Positions 1 through 9,543 are shown, counted from the stretch's first letter. The stretch is DNA of 64,000 bases from Sphingobacteriia bacterium (GCA_011390785.1 JAABRR010000007.1:62001-126000); one strand, 5' to 3'. A program made the numbers and translations. Notes: generated by a model from the letters alone, not told the origin.

Positions 1-1148
1 GCAGTATTTCTGTATCTGGCGCAGCATCCTTAACTGGTACCGGCGATATTGAAAGCCCTGCACTTACTGTTAATCTTTCCGGAGCTACATCTGCCACTCT
101 CTCTGTTTTTACTTCTGCCCTCGAGACCAAAGTATCAGGAGCTTCTGATCTTACCCTTTCTGGTGAAACCGAGCATCATAGCGCAAATATAAGTGGTGCG
201 GGCCAGCTAAAAGCCAAAGACCTTGTTACCCAAACCACCAATATTAAAACCAGCGGTGCTTCGAATGCAAAAATCAATGTGCAGGATCATCTTACTGCCA
301 ATGCAAGCGGTACATCTCATATAGGTTATGATACTGATCCCGTTTCGAAAGAGATAGATGTATCGGGTGTTGCCTCCATCAATGAAGTAAGCCCTGAGTT
401 TGGACCTTCTTCTTCAGCTTCCTCCGATACTACCCGAATGAGGGTTGGTAACAGAGACGTCACTATTGTAGAAGATATTGATATTGAGCGAAATGAAACC
501 CCCAGAAAAAGGCGTTCTTTCCGCGACAATTGGGCTGGTTTTGAAATGGGAGTTAATGGTTTTATGGCACCCGGTTATGAGCTTAATCTTCCTGCCGAAA
601 GCGATCCCATAGCCATCAGGTATGAGAAATCATTTGTTTACAACCTCAACTTATTTCAGCAAAATATAAACCTTATTGGCAACAATGTAGGACTGGTTAC
701 CGGAGTTGGATTTACCTTCAACAACTACCGGTTCGACAACCAAACACGCCTGGTAAAAGGCCCCGAAGAAATTGAATTTATTACCGATACTGAAAATGAT
801 ATTGTGCGCAACAAGCTGTTTCTTTCCTATGTAAATGTACCCCTGATGCTTGAGTTTCAGACCAAAGGAAATCGTGAGATTGATAGGTTCCACATTGCTG
901 GTGGAGTAATAGCCGGTGGCCGCATCAGAACCAACACCAAGTATATTTATGATGATGAAGGCGAGAAACGCAAAGAACGAGAATACAAGGATTATTATAT
1001 TGCTCCTTTTAAATTGGATTTAACCGGACGTATTGGCTGGGGCAAGGTAAACATTTTTGCTACTTACTCGCTCAACAGCCTGTTTGCTGAAGGCAAAGGT
1101 CCTGAACTCTATCCTTTCTCAGTAGGTTTAAGACTGGTAAGCTTTTAA
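1..1148 (+). CDS. Head-GIN (DUF2807) domain plus outer-membrane beta-barrel protein, 5' end missing
   Basis: The reading frame is open from the first bases of the window, so the start and signal peptide lie outside. The visible N-terminal third is a run of short Ser/Ala/Gly-rich strands with recurring SGAS and SGAG turns, the pattern of the DUF2807 (putative adhesin, head GIN) beta-helix. After an acidic linker the C-terminal ~200 residues alternate polar and hydrophobic residues in short strands and end in phenylalanine (LRLVSF), as in PorT-type outer-membrane barrels. I infer a cell-envelope protein whose GIN part is displayed from an outer-membrane barrel. Substrate and role are unknown. 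Two terminator hairpins follow. Confidence 0.75.
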   Translation, partial: SISVSGAASLTGTGDIESPALTVNLSGATSATLSVFTSALETKVSGASDLTLSGETEHHSANISGAGQLKAKDLVTQTTNIKTSGASNAKINVQDHLTANASGTSHIGYDTDPVSKEIDVSGVASINEVSPEFGPSSSASSDTTRMRVGNRDVTIVEDIDIERNETPRKRRSFRDNWAGFEMGVNGFMAPGYELNLPAESDPIAIRYEKSFVYNLNLFQQNINLIGNNVGLVTGVGFTFNNYRFDNQTRLVKGPEEIEFITDTENDIVRNKLFLSYVNVPLMLEFQTKGNREIDRFHIAGGVIAGGRIRTNTKYIYDDEGEKRKEREYKDYYIAPFKLDLTGRIGWGKVNIFATYSLNSLFAEGKGPELYPFSVGLRLVSF

Positions 1149-1173
1149 CCAACTAATCAACAAATCGCATAAT

Positions 1174-1202
1174 AGGGAATACCAGCTGGTATTCCCTTTT
1201 TT
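1174..1202 (+). terminator. Intrinsic terminator after the barrel gene
   Basis: A 24-base perfect palindrome (arms AGGGAATACC and GGTATTCCCT, four-base centre) runs into TTTTTT. It lies 25 bases after the stop codon at 1148. Confidence 0.85.
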
Positions 1203-1230
1203 ATCCTGGTGAACCCGCCGGGATTTTTTT
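1203..1230 (+). terminator. Second, back-up intrinsic terminator
   Basis: Arms ATCCTGG and CCGGGAT (one T-G wobble) with an eight-base loop are followed by eight Ts. It directly follows the first terminator, making a tandem pair that insulates the downstream gene. Confidence 0.6.
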
Positions 1231-1266
1231 TGTTGAAATATCATATAAATCTTAAAACCAAATACA

Positions 1267-2136
1267 ATGAAAAAGCTGATAATCATATTTTTAATGGTTC
1301 CTATGTTTTCTGTAGCCCAGACTGACTGGGCCAATGTAGAAATCGGTGTTACGGAACTTGCACCCGGCATACACCGACTTTTTGTTCGCAATGCCGTTTC
1401 GGTGGTCGTAGCCCATGGCGATGATGGAATACTTATAATCGACGCTGCCTACGAGCAAAGCGCTGAAAGGGTAATGGAAGAAATACGCAAACTTTCTCAG
1501 GCTCCCATCAAGTATCTTGTCAATACCCATTTACACGGCGATCATACGGGAGGCAATAAGGTCTTGGGGAAAGATGTTCCGGTAATTGCCCACGGCTCGG
1601 TTCGCGAGTTTCTTTCAAAAGAGCAACGTCGTGGTGATAATGTAACTCCGGCATTTCCTGAATTTGCCCGCCCCGATATTCTTGTTGAGAACAGCATGAA
1701 ACTGGTATTGAATGGCGAATCTATTTCTATTACTCACCTGCCTGGTGGCCATACCGAAGGTGATTTGTTATTGTATTTCCCCGATTCAAAAGTTTTGGTA
1801 GTAGGTGATCTGCTCTTTGCCGGTTACTTTCCTTTTGTAGATACTTCCAATGGGGGTAATCCTTTTACCTATCTTGAGAATGTTGCCTACATTCTTGAAA
1901 ACTTCCCTTCAGATGTTGTTGTCAATGGAGGTCATGGACCGGTATTTAGCATGAGTGAACTAAAAGAATGGCATGCAACCCTTTCTGAAACTTTTATGAT
2001 AGTTAAGGAAGCCAAAGCCTCGGGTATGAGTCTGGAAGCTATGAAAGAAAACAGGATTCTCCAGAAATATGAAGCTATGGGGGAGTTCTTCATTACAGAA
2101 GACCGTTGGCTGGAATCCCTTTATCCTTTTATGTAA
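1267..2136 (+). CDS. Exported MBL-fold metallo-hydrolase
   Basis: This is a metallo-beta-lactamase-fold hydrolase with a signal peptide (about residues 1-17, ending SVAQ), so it should act in the periplasm. The zinc ligands of the fold are present in order: HLHGDH at 88-93, His162 in GGHTEGD, Asp181 in VVGDLLF, and His223 in GGHGP. At 289 residues it has the length of the SoxH / quinoprotein-relay-like branch rather than of a dedicated beta-lactamase. The substrate cannot be read from the sequence. It is a single gene with terminators on both sides; a bidirectional hairpin separates it from convergent ackA. Confidence 0.85.
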   Translation: MKKLIIIFLMVPMFSVAQTDWANVEIGVTELAPGIHRLFVRNAVSVVVAHGDDGILIIDAAYEQSAERVMEEIRKLSQAPIKYLVNTHLHGDHTGGNKVLGKDVPVIAHGSVREFLSKEQRRGDNVTPAFPEFARPDILVENSMKLVLNGESISITHLPGGHTEGDLLLYFPDSKVLVVGDLLFAGYFPFVDTSNGGNPFTYLENVAYILENFPSDVVVNGGHGPVFSMSELKEWHATLSETFMIVKEAKASGMSLEAMKENRILQKYEAMGEFFITEDRWLESLYPFM

Positions 2137-2152
2137 GCTGATAATTTACAAC

Positions 2153-2205
2153 AGAAAAGGTGTGAATCCTGAACCTTGCAGTGGTTTCTGTTTCACATCT
2201 TTTCT
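2153..2205. terminator. Bidirectional terminator between the MBL gene and ackA
   Basis: A 14-bp stem (arms AGAAAAGGTGTGAA and TTCACATCTTTTCT, one G-T pair) with a 25-base loop lies between two convergent genes. A-rich and T-rich edges suit termination in both directions. Confidence 0.7.
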
Positions 2206-2229
2206 ATTATGATTAGGGAAGATGGCTTA

Positions 2230-3456
2230 TTATATTTCTTCTTTATCTTCCTTATGGGTAACTATTCGAAGGGTATCTTTGGCAATAACCAACTCTTCGT
2301 TGGTGGGTACCACCATTACTTTTACTTTAGAATCGTGCTTCGAAATCATATCCAGTCTGCCACGCAGACCCGTATTTTTCTCCGGATCGAAGGTAATACC
2401 AAGAAACTCGAGTCCTTTTACAACCGCTTCCCGAGTTTCAGGGCTATTTTCTCCCACACCACCCGTAAAAACAATCAAATCAACACCACCCATAACGGCA
2501 GCATAAGAGCCAATGTATTTTTTGAGTCGATAAATATACATTTCCAGCGCCAGGTCAGCTCTTTTGTTTCCTTCTTTCCAGGCAGCAGTTTCTACGTCGC
2601 GCATATCTGAAGAAACGCCGGAAACACCCAGCATACCACTTTTTTTATTGATCATATTGTTGGCATCTTCCACCGTCATTTCCTTTTTCTTCATAAGATA
2701 GAGGAGTGCGCCAAGGTCGAGATCGCCGGTACGTGTACCCATAACGAGACCTTCAACGGGAGTGAGCCCCATGGATGTATCCACCGATTTTCCGTTTTTT
2801 ATGGCACAAACCGATGCTCCGTTGCCCAGGTGGCAGGTAATGGCTCTGATATTGTCCTGACGCATAAAGAGTGCATCGCAGGCAGTTTGGAAAACATATT
2901 TGTGACTGGTACCATGAAAGCCGTAACGACGTATTTTATCGTTCTCATAAAACTCGTAGGGCAGTGCATACATGTAAGCATGCTGTGGAATAGTCTGGTG
3001 GTATGCAGTATCAAAAACGGCAACCTGTGGGGTTTGGGGCATCAGCTTCTCCATAGAAATAATACCATTAAGATTAGCCGGGTTATGAAGGGGGGCTAAT
3101 TCAATAACATCTTCAATATTTTTCTTTACTTCATCTGTTATCAGGGCACTGGCGCTGAAGTTTTCTCCACCGTGTGCCACCCTATGCCCAACGGCTAAAA
3201 TATCCTTCACATCACTGATAACGCCGTAGTCGGGATCGAGTAATACCTTTAAAATTAAATTGATACCGGTTTCATGATCAGGAATATCCTGAATAAGAAA
3301 GTAGTTATCTTTCCCTTTTGTCTGGTGTTTGAGCTCGCTATCTTTCAATCCAACTCTTTCGAGTAAACCTTTGGCCAGCAATTCAGCATTGTTGGCCATA
3401 TTAATCATTTGATATTTTATGGAAGAGCTTCCACAATTCAAAACTAAGATTTTCAT
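2230..3456 (-). CDS. ackA: Acetate kinase
   Basis: Acetate kinase interconverts acetyl phosphate plus ADP with acetate plus ATP, giving substrate-level ATP. The 408-residue length is normal. The ASKHA-fold phosphate loop NCGSSS is at 7-12, the substrate-site GHRVAHGG at 90-97 carries Arg92, Asp149 lies in VFDTAY, and His181 lies in YGFHGTSH. The gene follows pta by 38 bases on the same strand, forming the classical pta-ackA acetate-producing pair. A promoter upstream of pta should serve both. Nothing is unusual apart from a short charged C-terminal tail (KEDKEEI). Confidence 0.97.
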   Translation of the reverse strand: MKILVLNCGSSSIKYQMINMANNAELLAKGLLERVGLKDSELKHQTKGKDNYFLIQDIPDHETGINLILKVLLDPDYGVISDVKDILAVGHRVAHGGENFSASALITDEVKKNIEDVIELAPLHNPANLNGIISMEKLMPQTPQVAVFDTAYHQTIPQHAYMYALPYEFYENDKIRRYGFHGTSHKYVFQTACDALFMRQDNIRAITCHLGNGASVCAIKNGKSVDTSMGLTPVEGLVMGTRTGDLDLGALLYLMKKKEMTVEDANNMINKKSGMLGVSGVSSDMRDVETAAWKEGNKRADLALEMYIYRLKKYIGSYAAVMGGVDLIVFTGGVGENSPETREAVVKGLEFLGITFDPEKNTGLRGRLDMISKHDSKVKVMVVPTNEELVIAKDTLRIVTHKEDKEEI

Positions 3457-3494
3457 TATTAACTGGCTTTTTTTATATAAGTAAGAGAATGTAT

Positions 3495-4499
3495 TTATTT
3501 TCCGGCTGCCTGGTTAACAGTAATGGCCACAAGGCTTACAATATCTTCAACGGAGCAACCTCTTGAGAGGTCATTTATGGGAGCTGCCATTCCCTGTAAT
3601 ACGGGACCAACTGCTTCTGCTCCGGCAAGTCGTTGAACCAGTTTGTAGGCAATGTTTCCTACTTCAAGTGTTGGGAATACCAGTACGTTGGCCTTGCCTG
3701 CAATATCGCTGTTGGGTGCTTTACTTTTACCAATGGCTTCTACAATAGCGGCATCGGCCTGCAATTCGCCGTCAATTTTAAGTCCGGGCTCAAGTTCTTT
3801 GGCCAGGGCAGTAGCTTCAATTACTTTATCGCACATAGGGTGTTTGGCGCTTCCTTTTGTAGAGAAACTTAGCATGGCAACACGTGGTTCTATGTTTACA
3901 ATGGCCTGTGTTGTGCGGGCAGTCATAACGGCTATCTGGGCCAGTTCTGCAGCAGTAGGATCAGGATGTACGGCACAATCGGCAAAAACGAGAATGCCAT
4001 TATCACCCCACTTTTTATCAGGCATGATCATGATAAAAGCGCCTGATACCACACTGATTCCCGGTAATGTTTTTACCACCTGGAAAGCGGGCCGCAAAAC
4101 ATTACCTGTGGCATTGGCGGCTCCGGCAACTTCGCCATCAGCGGCTCCGTTTTTTATGAGTAGGGTAGCAAGGTACAAGGGATCTTCTACAAGTTTCATG
4201 GCATCCTCACGGCTCAAACCTTTGTTTTTTCGGATTTCGTAAAGCATTTCAGCATAAAATTCCTTTTCAGGATGCGATACCGGATCTATAATGGTGGTGG
4301 CTTTCTCAATAAATTTAAGCTGGTGTTTGGCGGCCAGTTGCATGATCTCGTCGTGGTTACCCAGCAAAATAATTCGGGCAATCCCTTCTCTTATTATTTC
4401 ATCGGCTGCCTGTAGGGTTCTTTCTTCTGTTCCTTCGGGTAACACAATACATTTATCCTGCTTTTTGGCATTGTTTTTTATTGTTGTGATAAGATCCAT
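3495..4499 (-). CDS. pta: Phosphate acetyltransferase
   Basis: Pta converts acetyl-CoA and phosphate to acetyl phosphate and CoA, which AckA then uses to make ATP. At 334 residues it is the short, single-domain form with only the PTA_PTB catalytic domain and no N-terminal regulatory DRTGG region. Motifs include an N-terminal [14 protein letters not shown] and a C-terminal [17 protein letters not shown] followed by [17 protein letters not shown]. It is the first gene of the pta-ackA operon, with a very good Bacteroidota promoter about 50-80 bases upstream. The cluster indicates an acetate-producing fermentative or overflow metabolism. Confidence 0.97.
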   Translation of the reverse strand: MDLITTIKNNAKKQDKCIVLPEGTEERTLQAADEIIREGIARIILLGNHDEIMQLAAKHQLKFIEKATTIIDPVSHPEKEFYAEMLYEIRKNKGLSREDAMKLVEDPLYLATLLIKNGAADGEVAGAANATGNVLRPAFQVVKTLPGISVVSGAFIMIMPDKKWGDNGILVFADCAVHPDPTAAELAQIAVMTARTTQAIVNIEPRVAMLSFSTKGSAKHPMCDKVIEATALAKELEPGLKIDGELQADAAIVEAIGKSKAPNSDIAGKANVLVFPTLEVGNIAYKLVQRLAGAEAVGPVLQGMAAPINDLSRGCSVEDIVSLVAITVNQAAGK

Positions 4500-4546
4500 T
4501 ATACGTCTATATTTGAGTTAAAAATGATTGGCTTTCAAAAGGGTCA

Positions 4547-4577
4547 CAAAATTAGAATTTATTTATATGCCTTCAAA
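4547..4577 (-). promoter_or_regulatory. Promoter of pta-ackA
   Basis: Read on the minus strand there is TTTG (4574-4577), exactly 19 bases, then TAATTTTG (4547-4554). This fits the Bacteroidota primary-sigma consensus perfectly. Transcription should start near 4540, about 40 bases before pta. Confidence 0.8.
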
Positions 4578-4704
4578 GCGCGAAACCCTGATTTTTTAAA
4601 CATCTTTTGGCTTTGGAGATTATTTAATTGTTAAATTAATAACAATTACGTTTTTAAAAAATCTGATCTCATAAGCTCACCAGTTATATTACAAACATAA
4701 CCTA

Positions 4705-4821
4705 CAAAAAAACCGGCTGGTAACCACACCAGCCGGTTCAATCCACAATTAAATAACCACAAAAACTAACACATTAGTAAATCAATGAAAGACTATTGAC
4801 TCAATAATGTTTATTTGACTT
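4705..4821 (-). ncRNA. Candidate small RNA of about 115 nt
   Basis: On the minus strand a perfect TACATTTG -7 box (4827-4834) is followed about 95 bases later by a strong intrinsic terminator (4711-4738) and a T-run. The interval has no sensible open reading frame. Because pta has its own promoter downstream, this transcript need not be the pta leader. Seen directly: the box and the hairpin. Inferred: that a separate RNA is made. No good -33 box is present. The rest of the 4500-5057 gap holds only AT-rich promoter-type sequence. Confidence 0.4.
4711..4738 (-). terminator. Intrinsic terminator of the candidate small RNA
   Basis: A perfect 11-bp stem (AACCGGCTGGT against ACCAGCCGGTT, six-base loop) is followed on the minus strand by a T-run at 4706-4710. 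The T-run lies on this side only, so it acts on leftward transcription. Confidence 0.75.
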
Positions 4822-5057
4822 AATAACAAATGTATTTCTTTTTTATTTAATCGAGGTAAAAAAATCGTTAATTCAGATTAAATGTCGTTAACAATAACAT
4901 GTAATACATATTGTAACGTATGTTTACTACCTTACTGAATCCACTACAGAAGGTGTTAATCCCCCTACATTAAACTTTGTTAAATTCTGAACATTAGGCT
5001 ATTAGAGTTTGTATTTTTACCCAATTTCAGAAATAAAAAAAGAAAAATGAAATTTGA

Positions 5058-6644
5058 ATGAAGCAAAATGTCATCATATTTGTCATAGTAGTAATAACCA
5101 TCTCTCTGCTTGGGCTTATAGGCATTCAATTATATTGGATCAGCAATGCTTTATCTGTAAAAGAATCAAATTTTACAAGGGGTGTCAGCGAAGCTGTAAC
5201 TTCGGCTATTTACAAATATAACAAAATGGAAATGGCTGATGCCCTTATGCGGAAACAGGAACAAGATGTTCAGATAAATCAGTTTTTTAATATTGTTGAT
5301 TCCATAAATCGGGAGTATTACAGGGATGTTCTCAATGCTGTAACCACTGAAGACCCTACTATAAATGGGTTTCTGGAAAATTGGCAAGGTGATTCATCTT
5401 TTCCATTCAATAACACGAGTCCCATCCCGAATCATTCTGATACAATCGCTTCAGTAAGCAGGGGAAATAATGCCGGATATGCCATAAGGAGAAGTATTAC
5501 CAATTCATCTTACGATGCTATACTGGAATTTTTTCAAAAAACGAAAATTGTAAATGATCTTTTTGATGAAATTTTTTCAGAAGAAATTAAATACAGTGCT
5601 TCTTCTGCAGCAGGTCAGCAAATAATTGATTCTCTTCTAAAGGCTGAACTGGAAAGGCAGGGTATAAAGATTGCGTTTGAATATGGAATCTACGATCCGG
5701 TGCACAACCAATTGTTGGCTGAGAAAACAGGCATGCACTCTGTTGAATTGCTTGAATCGGGTTTTATTTTTAGTTTATTTCCCAATGATGTGTTTCGCAA
5801 ACCCGAGTTTCTGTTGATTTATTTTCCTGGTCAGAAAACCTACTTGCTTACCCGAATGAACATAATGTCAGCGATATCCACTGTATTTATTTTGGTAATA
5901 ATTTCCTCATTTACTTATACAATAATGACCATTTTTCGTCAAAAGAAATTATCTTTGATAAAAAATGACTTCATTAACAATATGACTCATGAGTTAAAAA
6001 CGCCCATATCTACTATTTCACTTGCATGTCAGGCACTTAGAGATAAAGATGTGCAAAAATCAGAAACCCTCTATCAGAACTATATCAATGTAATAAATGA
6101 AGAGAATGAAAGATTGGGGATGATGACAGAAAAAGTGCTTCAGACAGCTCAGCTGGAAAAGGGTAAACTAAAGTTAAATAAAGTTGGGTTTAATTTTCAT
6201 GAAGTAATTGAAGATGCCATTAATAAGATTGATCTGCAGGTAAAAGCCCGACACGGCATAATAACAACAAAACTCGATGCTGAGTTTAGTTTTGTCGAAG
6301 CAGATAAGGTTCATCTTACAAATGTTATTTTTAACCTGTTGGATAATGCCATAAAATACTCAGAAGATAGCCCTGATATAAAAATATCTACAGAGAATAT
6401 GAACAAGGGCATATTAATTCATGTTATTGATAAAGGTATGGGTATTAGTAAATCCAACCAAAAAAAGATATTTGACACATTATATCGCATTTCAACCGGA
6501 AATGTACACAATGTTAAAGGATTTGGCCTTGGTTTAAGCTATGTAAAAGCAATTGTTGAATTACATGGCGGTTTTATTAAACTTGAAAGCGAGTTTAGAA
6601 AAGGTTCAACTTTTAGTGTGTTTGTACCCTTTGGGTTTGAATAA
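5058..6644 (+). CDS. rprX: RprX-like membrane sensor histidine kinase
   Basis: This is a 528-residue sensor kinase of the Bacteroidota RprX type. Layout: transmembrane helix at about 5-28, a ~240-residue extracytoplasmic sensor region, a second helix at about 272-294, the HisKA dimerisation domain with phosphoacceptor His311 in MTHELKTP, and an HATPase domain with the N box NLLDNAIKYS (427-435), G1 box DKGMGI (458-463) and G2 box GFGLGLS (488-494). It should autophosphorylate and pass phosphate to the regulator encoded 51 bases downstream. The symbol rests mainly on that partner. The sensed signal is unknown. Confidence 0.85.
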   Translation: MKQNVIIFVIVVITISLLGLIGIQLYWISNALSVKESNFTRGVSEAVTSAIYKYNKMEMADALMRKQEQDVQINQFFNIVDSINREYYRDVLNAVTTEDPTINGFLENWQGDSSFPFNNTSPIPNHSDTIASVSRGNNAGYAIRRSITNSSYDAILEFFQKTKIVNDLFDEIFSEEIKYSASSAAGQQIIDSLLKAELERQGIKIAFEYGIYDPVHNQLLAEKTGMHSVELLESGFIFSLFPNDVFRKPEFLLIYFPGQKTYLLTRMNIMSAISTVFILVIISSFTYTIMTIFRQKKLSLIKNDFINNMTHELKTPISTISLACQALRDKDVQKSETLYQNYINVINEENERLGMMTEKVLQTAQLEKGKLKLNKVGFNFHEVIEDAINKIDLQVKARHGIITTKLDAEFSFVEADKVHLTNVIFNLLDNAIKYSEDSPDIKISTENMNKGILIHVIDKGMGISKSNQKKIFDTLYRISTGNVHNVKGFGLGLSYVKAIVELHGGFIKLESEFRKGSTFSVFVPFGFE

Positions 6645-6695
6645 TTATAGAGATCCCTATTTTTAATTTGATAAATAACTATTCAGGAGGTTAAT

Positions 6696-7415
6696 ATGGA
6701 GAATAAGAAAATAAAAATTTTACTGGCAGAAGATGATCCTAATTTGGGAACTATTCTTAAAGCATTTCTTGAGGCTAAAGGGTTTCCGGCAAAACTTGCC
6801 GTAAATGGTGTTGATGCCCATAATATGTTTTTAAAAGAATCATTCGACTTTTGTATTTTCGATGTTATGATGCCGGAGAAAGATGGTTTCTCTCTGGCAA
6901 AAGACATCAGAAAAATTGATAAAAAAGTCCCTATTCTCTTCCTAACTGCCAAAGCAATGCAGGAAGATATTATTGAAGGCTTGAAAATAGGAGCTGATGA
7001 TTATCTTACCAAGCCTTTTAGTATGGAAGAATTGCTACTCCGTATAAGTGCAATTATTAGAAGAGCTAATCTGGATGATGCATCAAACTCTCAAAAAACA
7101 TTTTTCCACATAGGCGATTATACATTTGATTTTGCAAGACAAATACTGGCCTTTAAAGGCGAGGAGCAAAAACTTACTTCAAAAGAAGCCCAATTGCTAA
7201 AAATGCTTTGCGATTTTACCAACGAGGTGCTCGACCGCTCTTTGGCTTTGAAAAAAATCTGGCTTGATGATAATTATTTTAATGCCAGAAGTATGGATGT
7301 TTATATTGCCAAGTTAAGAAAATACCTTAAGAGAGATTCCAATGTTGAACTTTTAAATGTTCATGGAAAAGGCTTCAAACTTATTGTTCAGGAAAGTTCT
7401 AGCGTAAACAATTAA
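6696..7415 (+). CDS. rprY: RprY-like OmpR-family response regulator
   Basis: A receiver domain (residues ~5-120, acidic pocket near 12-14, phosphoacceptor Asp56 in IFDVMMPEKDG, switch Lys in LTKPFSMEE) is followed by an OmpR-type winged-helix DNA-binding domain (~138-233). The C-terminal stretch with NYFNARSMDVYIAKLRK and HGKGFKL is very close to Bacteroides RprY as I remember it. It pairs with the kinase immediately upstream. A GGAGG-like sequence sits 9 bases before the start, unusual for this phylum. A terminator follows, so the pair is a two-gene operon. Target genes cannot be told from the sequence. Confidence 0.93.
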   Translation: MENKKIKILLAEDDPNLGTILKAFLEAKGFPAKLAVNGVDAHNMFLKESFDFCIFDVMMPEKDGFSLAKDIRKIDKKVPILFLTAKAMQEDIIEGLKIGADDYLTKPFSMEELLLRISAIIRRANLDDASNSQKTFFHIGDYTFDFARQILAFKGEEQKLTSKEAQLLKMLCDFTNEVLDRSLALKKIWLDDNYFNARSMDVYIAKLRKYLKRDSNVELLNVHGKGFKLIVQESSSVNN

Positions 7416-7456
7416 TCGCTATCATCTGACGATACATTTTTGATCTGCAAACTATT

Positions 7457-7500
7457 AAAGGATTACTTTGATGCAACTTGCCTCAGGTAATCCTTTTTTT
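7457..7500 (+). terminator. Terminator of the rprXY operon
   Basis: A 10-bp perfect stem (AAAGGATTAC against GTAATCCTTT) with a 20-base loop runs into seven or more Ts. The remainder of the gap to sufB (7501-7690) is AT-rich with no gene. Confidence 0.8.
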
Positions 7501-7693
7501 CATATTTAGCACTATCGAAAAATAGGATTTTAACTTTTATGTCAAGTTATTAGTTTTCTTTATCAATCAGTTATAAGTCAGTCTTATAGAATAAGAACTG
7601 GAAGTTTTTTCATTTATTAGTCCAAACAAAAAGAAGTTTATTTTATGAACAATTCCAGTCCAATCTTTCTTATGAAATATGACAGGCGTTTGT

Positions 7694-7701
7694 TATCTTT
7701 G
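7694..7701 (+). promoter_or_regulatory. -7 box of the suf operon promoter
   Basis: TATCTTTG matches the Bacteroidota TAnnTTTG box exactly and is followed by GCA, a common context. No clear TTTG is found 19 bases upstream. Predicted start near 7708 gives about 90 bases of leader before sufB. Confidence 0.65.
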
Positions 7702-7798
7702 CACAGTTATTTAAATTTAATCTAAATAAGAATATCAATCTCATAATGATTATTTAAATCCTGATGAGTTGAGTCTTTCTATCCAAAATATAAATGCC

Positions 7799-9250
7799 AT
7801 GGCAGTTGATAAAAGCAATGACATACTTGATGAAGTAACCCAAAGTGAATATAAGTATGGTTTCTATACAGATATTGAAATGGACCAGGCTCCGAAAGGA
7901 CTAACAGAGGATACCATCCGTTTTATATCTGCCAAAAAAAATGAGCCCGATTTTATGCTGGAATTCCGACTGAAAGCTTTTCGGCATTGGCAAACGCTCA
8001 AAGAACCAAAATGGGCCCATGTTCACTATCCGCCTATAGATTTTCAGGATATTATATATTATTCTGCTCCCAAGAAAAAGCCACAGTTCGACAGCCTTGA
8101 TGAAGTGGATCCGGAATTGCTGGCCACATTTGAAAAACTCGGCATCCCGCTGAATGAACAAAAAGTACTGGCAGGAGTAGCAGTTGATGCTGTTATGGAT
8201 AGCGTTTCTGTGGCAACAACATTTCGTGAAACCCTGGAAAAAAAGGGAATCATTTTTTGTTCTTTCAGCGAAGCCGTTCATAACCATCCTGAACTTGTAA
8301 AAAAACATATGGGATCTGTTGTTCCTTACACAGACAATTATTTTGCAGCTCTTAATTCGGCTGTTTTTAGTGATGGTTCTTTTTGCTACATACCCAAAGG
8401 TGTGCGCTGCCCAATGGAATTATCTACCTATTTCCGGATCAATGCCGCCAATACAGGGCAGTTTGAAAGAACACTTATTGTAGCCGAAGAGGGAGGATAT
8501 GTAAGCTATATGGAAGGATGTACTGCCCCTATGCGCGACCAAAATCAACTGCATGCAGCAATTGTAGAAATTGTAGCCAAGAAAGATGCCGAAGTAAAAT
8601 ATGCAACTGTTCAAAACTGGTATCCTGGCGACAAAAACGGTCGTGGAGGCGTATATAATTTCGTTACCAAAAGAGGACTTTGCGAAGGAGAAAATTCGAA
8701 AATTTCATGGACACAGGTAGAAACGGGTTCTGCTATTACATGGAAATATCCCAGTGTTATTCTTTTAGGCGATAATTCTGTTGGAGAATTCTACTCTGTG
8801 GCAGTTACCAATAACAAACAACAAGCTGACACAGGAACCAAAATGGTGCATCTGGGGAAAAATACACGCAGTACCATTATCTCCAAAGGTATTTCGGCGG
8901 GTTTTAGTAACAACAGCTATCGTGGGCTGGTTAAAACATCCCGCCGGGCCGAAAATGCAAGAAACTTTTCGCAATGCGATTCTCTCCTTTTAGGAGATCA
9001 GTGTGGTGCTCATACCTTCCCTTATATAGAAGTAGGTAACAAATCTTCTATTGTTGAACACGAAGCTACTACAAGTAAAATATCTGACGATCAATTGTTT
9101 TATTGTTTGCAAAGAGGTATAGATATGGAAGTTGCTATTGGTTTGATTGTTAATGGATACGCTAAGGAAGTGCTCAGTAAACTCCCTATGGAGTTTGCTG
9201 TTGAGGCTCAAAAACTACTTTCCATTAGTCTTGAAGGCAGCGTAGGATAA
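7799..9250 (+). CDS. sufB: Fe-S cluster assembly scaffold SufB
   Basis: SufB is the scaffold of the SufBCD complex on which sulfur from SufS and iron are joined into Fe-S clusters. An in-frame TTG at 7769 would give 493 residues; I chose the ATG at 7799 (483 residues, [10 protein letters not shown]...), because SufB proteins normally begin with a short stretch before the YKYGF segment. Conserved elements include the central [14 protein letters not shown], the [17 protein letters not shown] region and the C-terminal [21 protein letters not shown]. It heads an operon continuing with a small unknown gene, sufC, sufD and sufS. Confidence 0.96.
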   Translation: MAVDKSNDILDEVTQSEYKYGFYTDIEMDQAPKGLTEDTIRFISAKKNEPDFMLEFRLKAFRHWQTLKEPKWAHVHYPPIDFQDIIYYSAPKKKPQFDSLDEVDPELLATFEKLGIPLNEQKVLAGVAVDAVMDSVSVATTFRETLEKKGIIFCSFSEAVHNHPELVKKHMGSVVPYTDNYFAALNSAVFSDGSFCYIPKGVRCPMELSTYFRINAANTGQFERTLIVAEEGGYVSYMEGCTAPMRDQNQLHAAIVEIVAKKDAEVKYATVQNWYPGDKNGRGGVYNFVTKRGLCEGENSKISWTQVETGSAITWKYPSVILLGDNSVGEFYSVAVTNNKQQADTGTKMVHLGKNTRSTIISKGISAGFSNNSYRGLVKTSRRAENARNFSQCDSLLLGDQCGAHTFPYIEVGNKSSIVEHEATTSKISDDQLFYCLQRGIDMEVAIGLIVNGYAKEVLSKLPMEFAVEAQKLLSISLEGSVG

Positions 9251-9303
9251 AAGATAGTAAAGATAATTCAGCTATATAATTTAACAGATAAATATTTAGA
9301 GAA

Positions 9304-9540
9304 ATGAAGTCAATTGCATTCAAGTCAAAAATTGAGAATAACAAAATCCCTGTTCCCGACAAGCATTTTGCTGATCTGAAAGATATGAATCTGAAAGATG
9401 TGAGAGTTATTGTTTTAATGGAAGAACTCGAAGAGTTTGATGATGATGCCTTTAATGAATTTGCGCGTTTGTTTTTTAAAAAATATGCATCAAATTTGGA
9501 GAAAGTAAAAACTATGATAGATAACAGTAAACAGTTATAG
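9304..9540 (+). CDS. Small unknown protein inside the suf operon, antitoxin-like
   Basis: This 78-residue protein lies between sufB (53-base gap) and sufC (start 3 bases after its stop), so it is probably translationally coupled to sufC. The N-terminal half (IENNKIPVPDKHFADL ... VRVIVLMEE) resembles the small beta-strand N-terminus of AbrB/AF2212-type antitoxin-like proteins; the C-terminal half is acidic and then helical. No toxin gene is adjacent. It is not a SufE, SufA or SufT homologue that I recognise. Either it is a suf accessory factor or an inserted orphan antitoxin-like gene. Function unknown. Confidence 0.75.
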   Translation: MKSIAFKSKIENNKIPVPDKHFADLKDMNLKDVRVIVLMEELEEFDDDAFNEFARLFFKKYASNLEKVKTMIDNSKQL

Positions 9541-9543
9541 AAT

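Noticed and set aside
4711-4738. Hairpin upstream of pta as a leader-peptide attenuator
   Set aside because: No short frame with an amino-acid run precedes it (only a two-codon ATG frame), and pta has a full consensus promoter after it.
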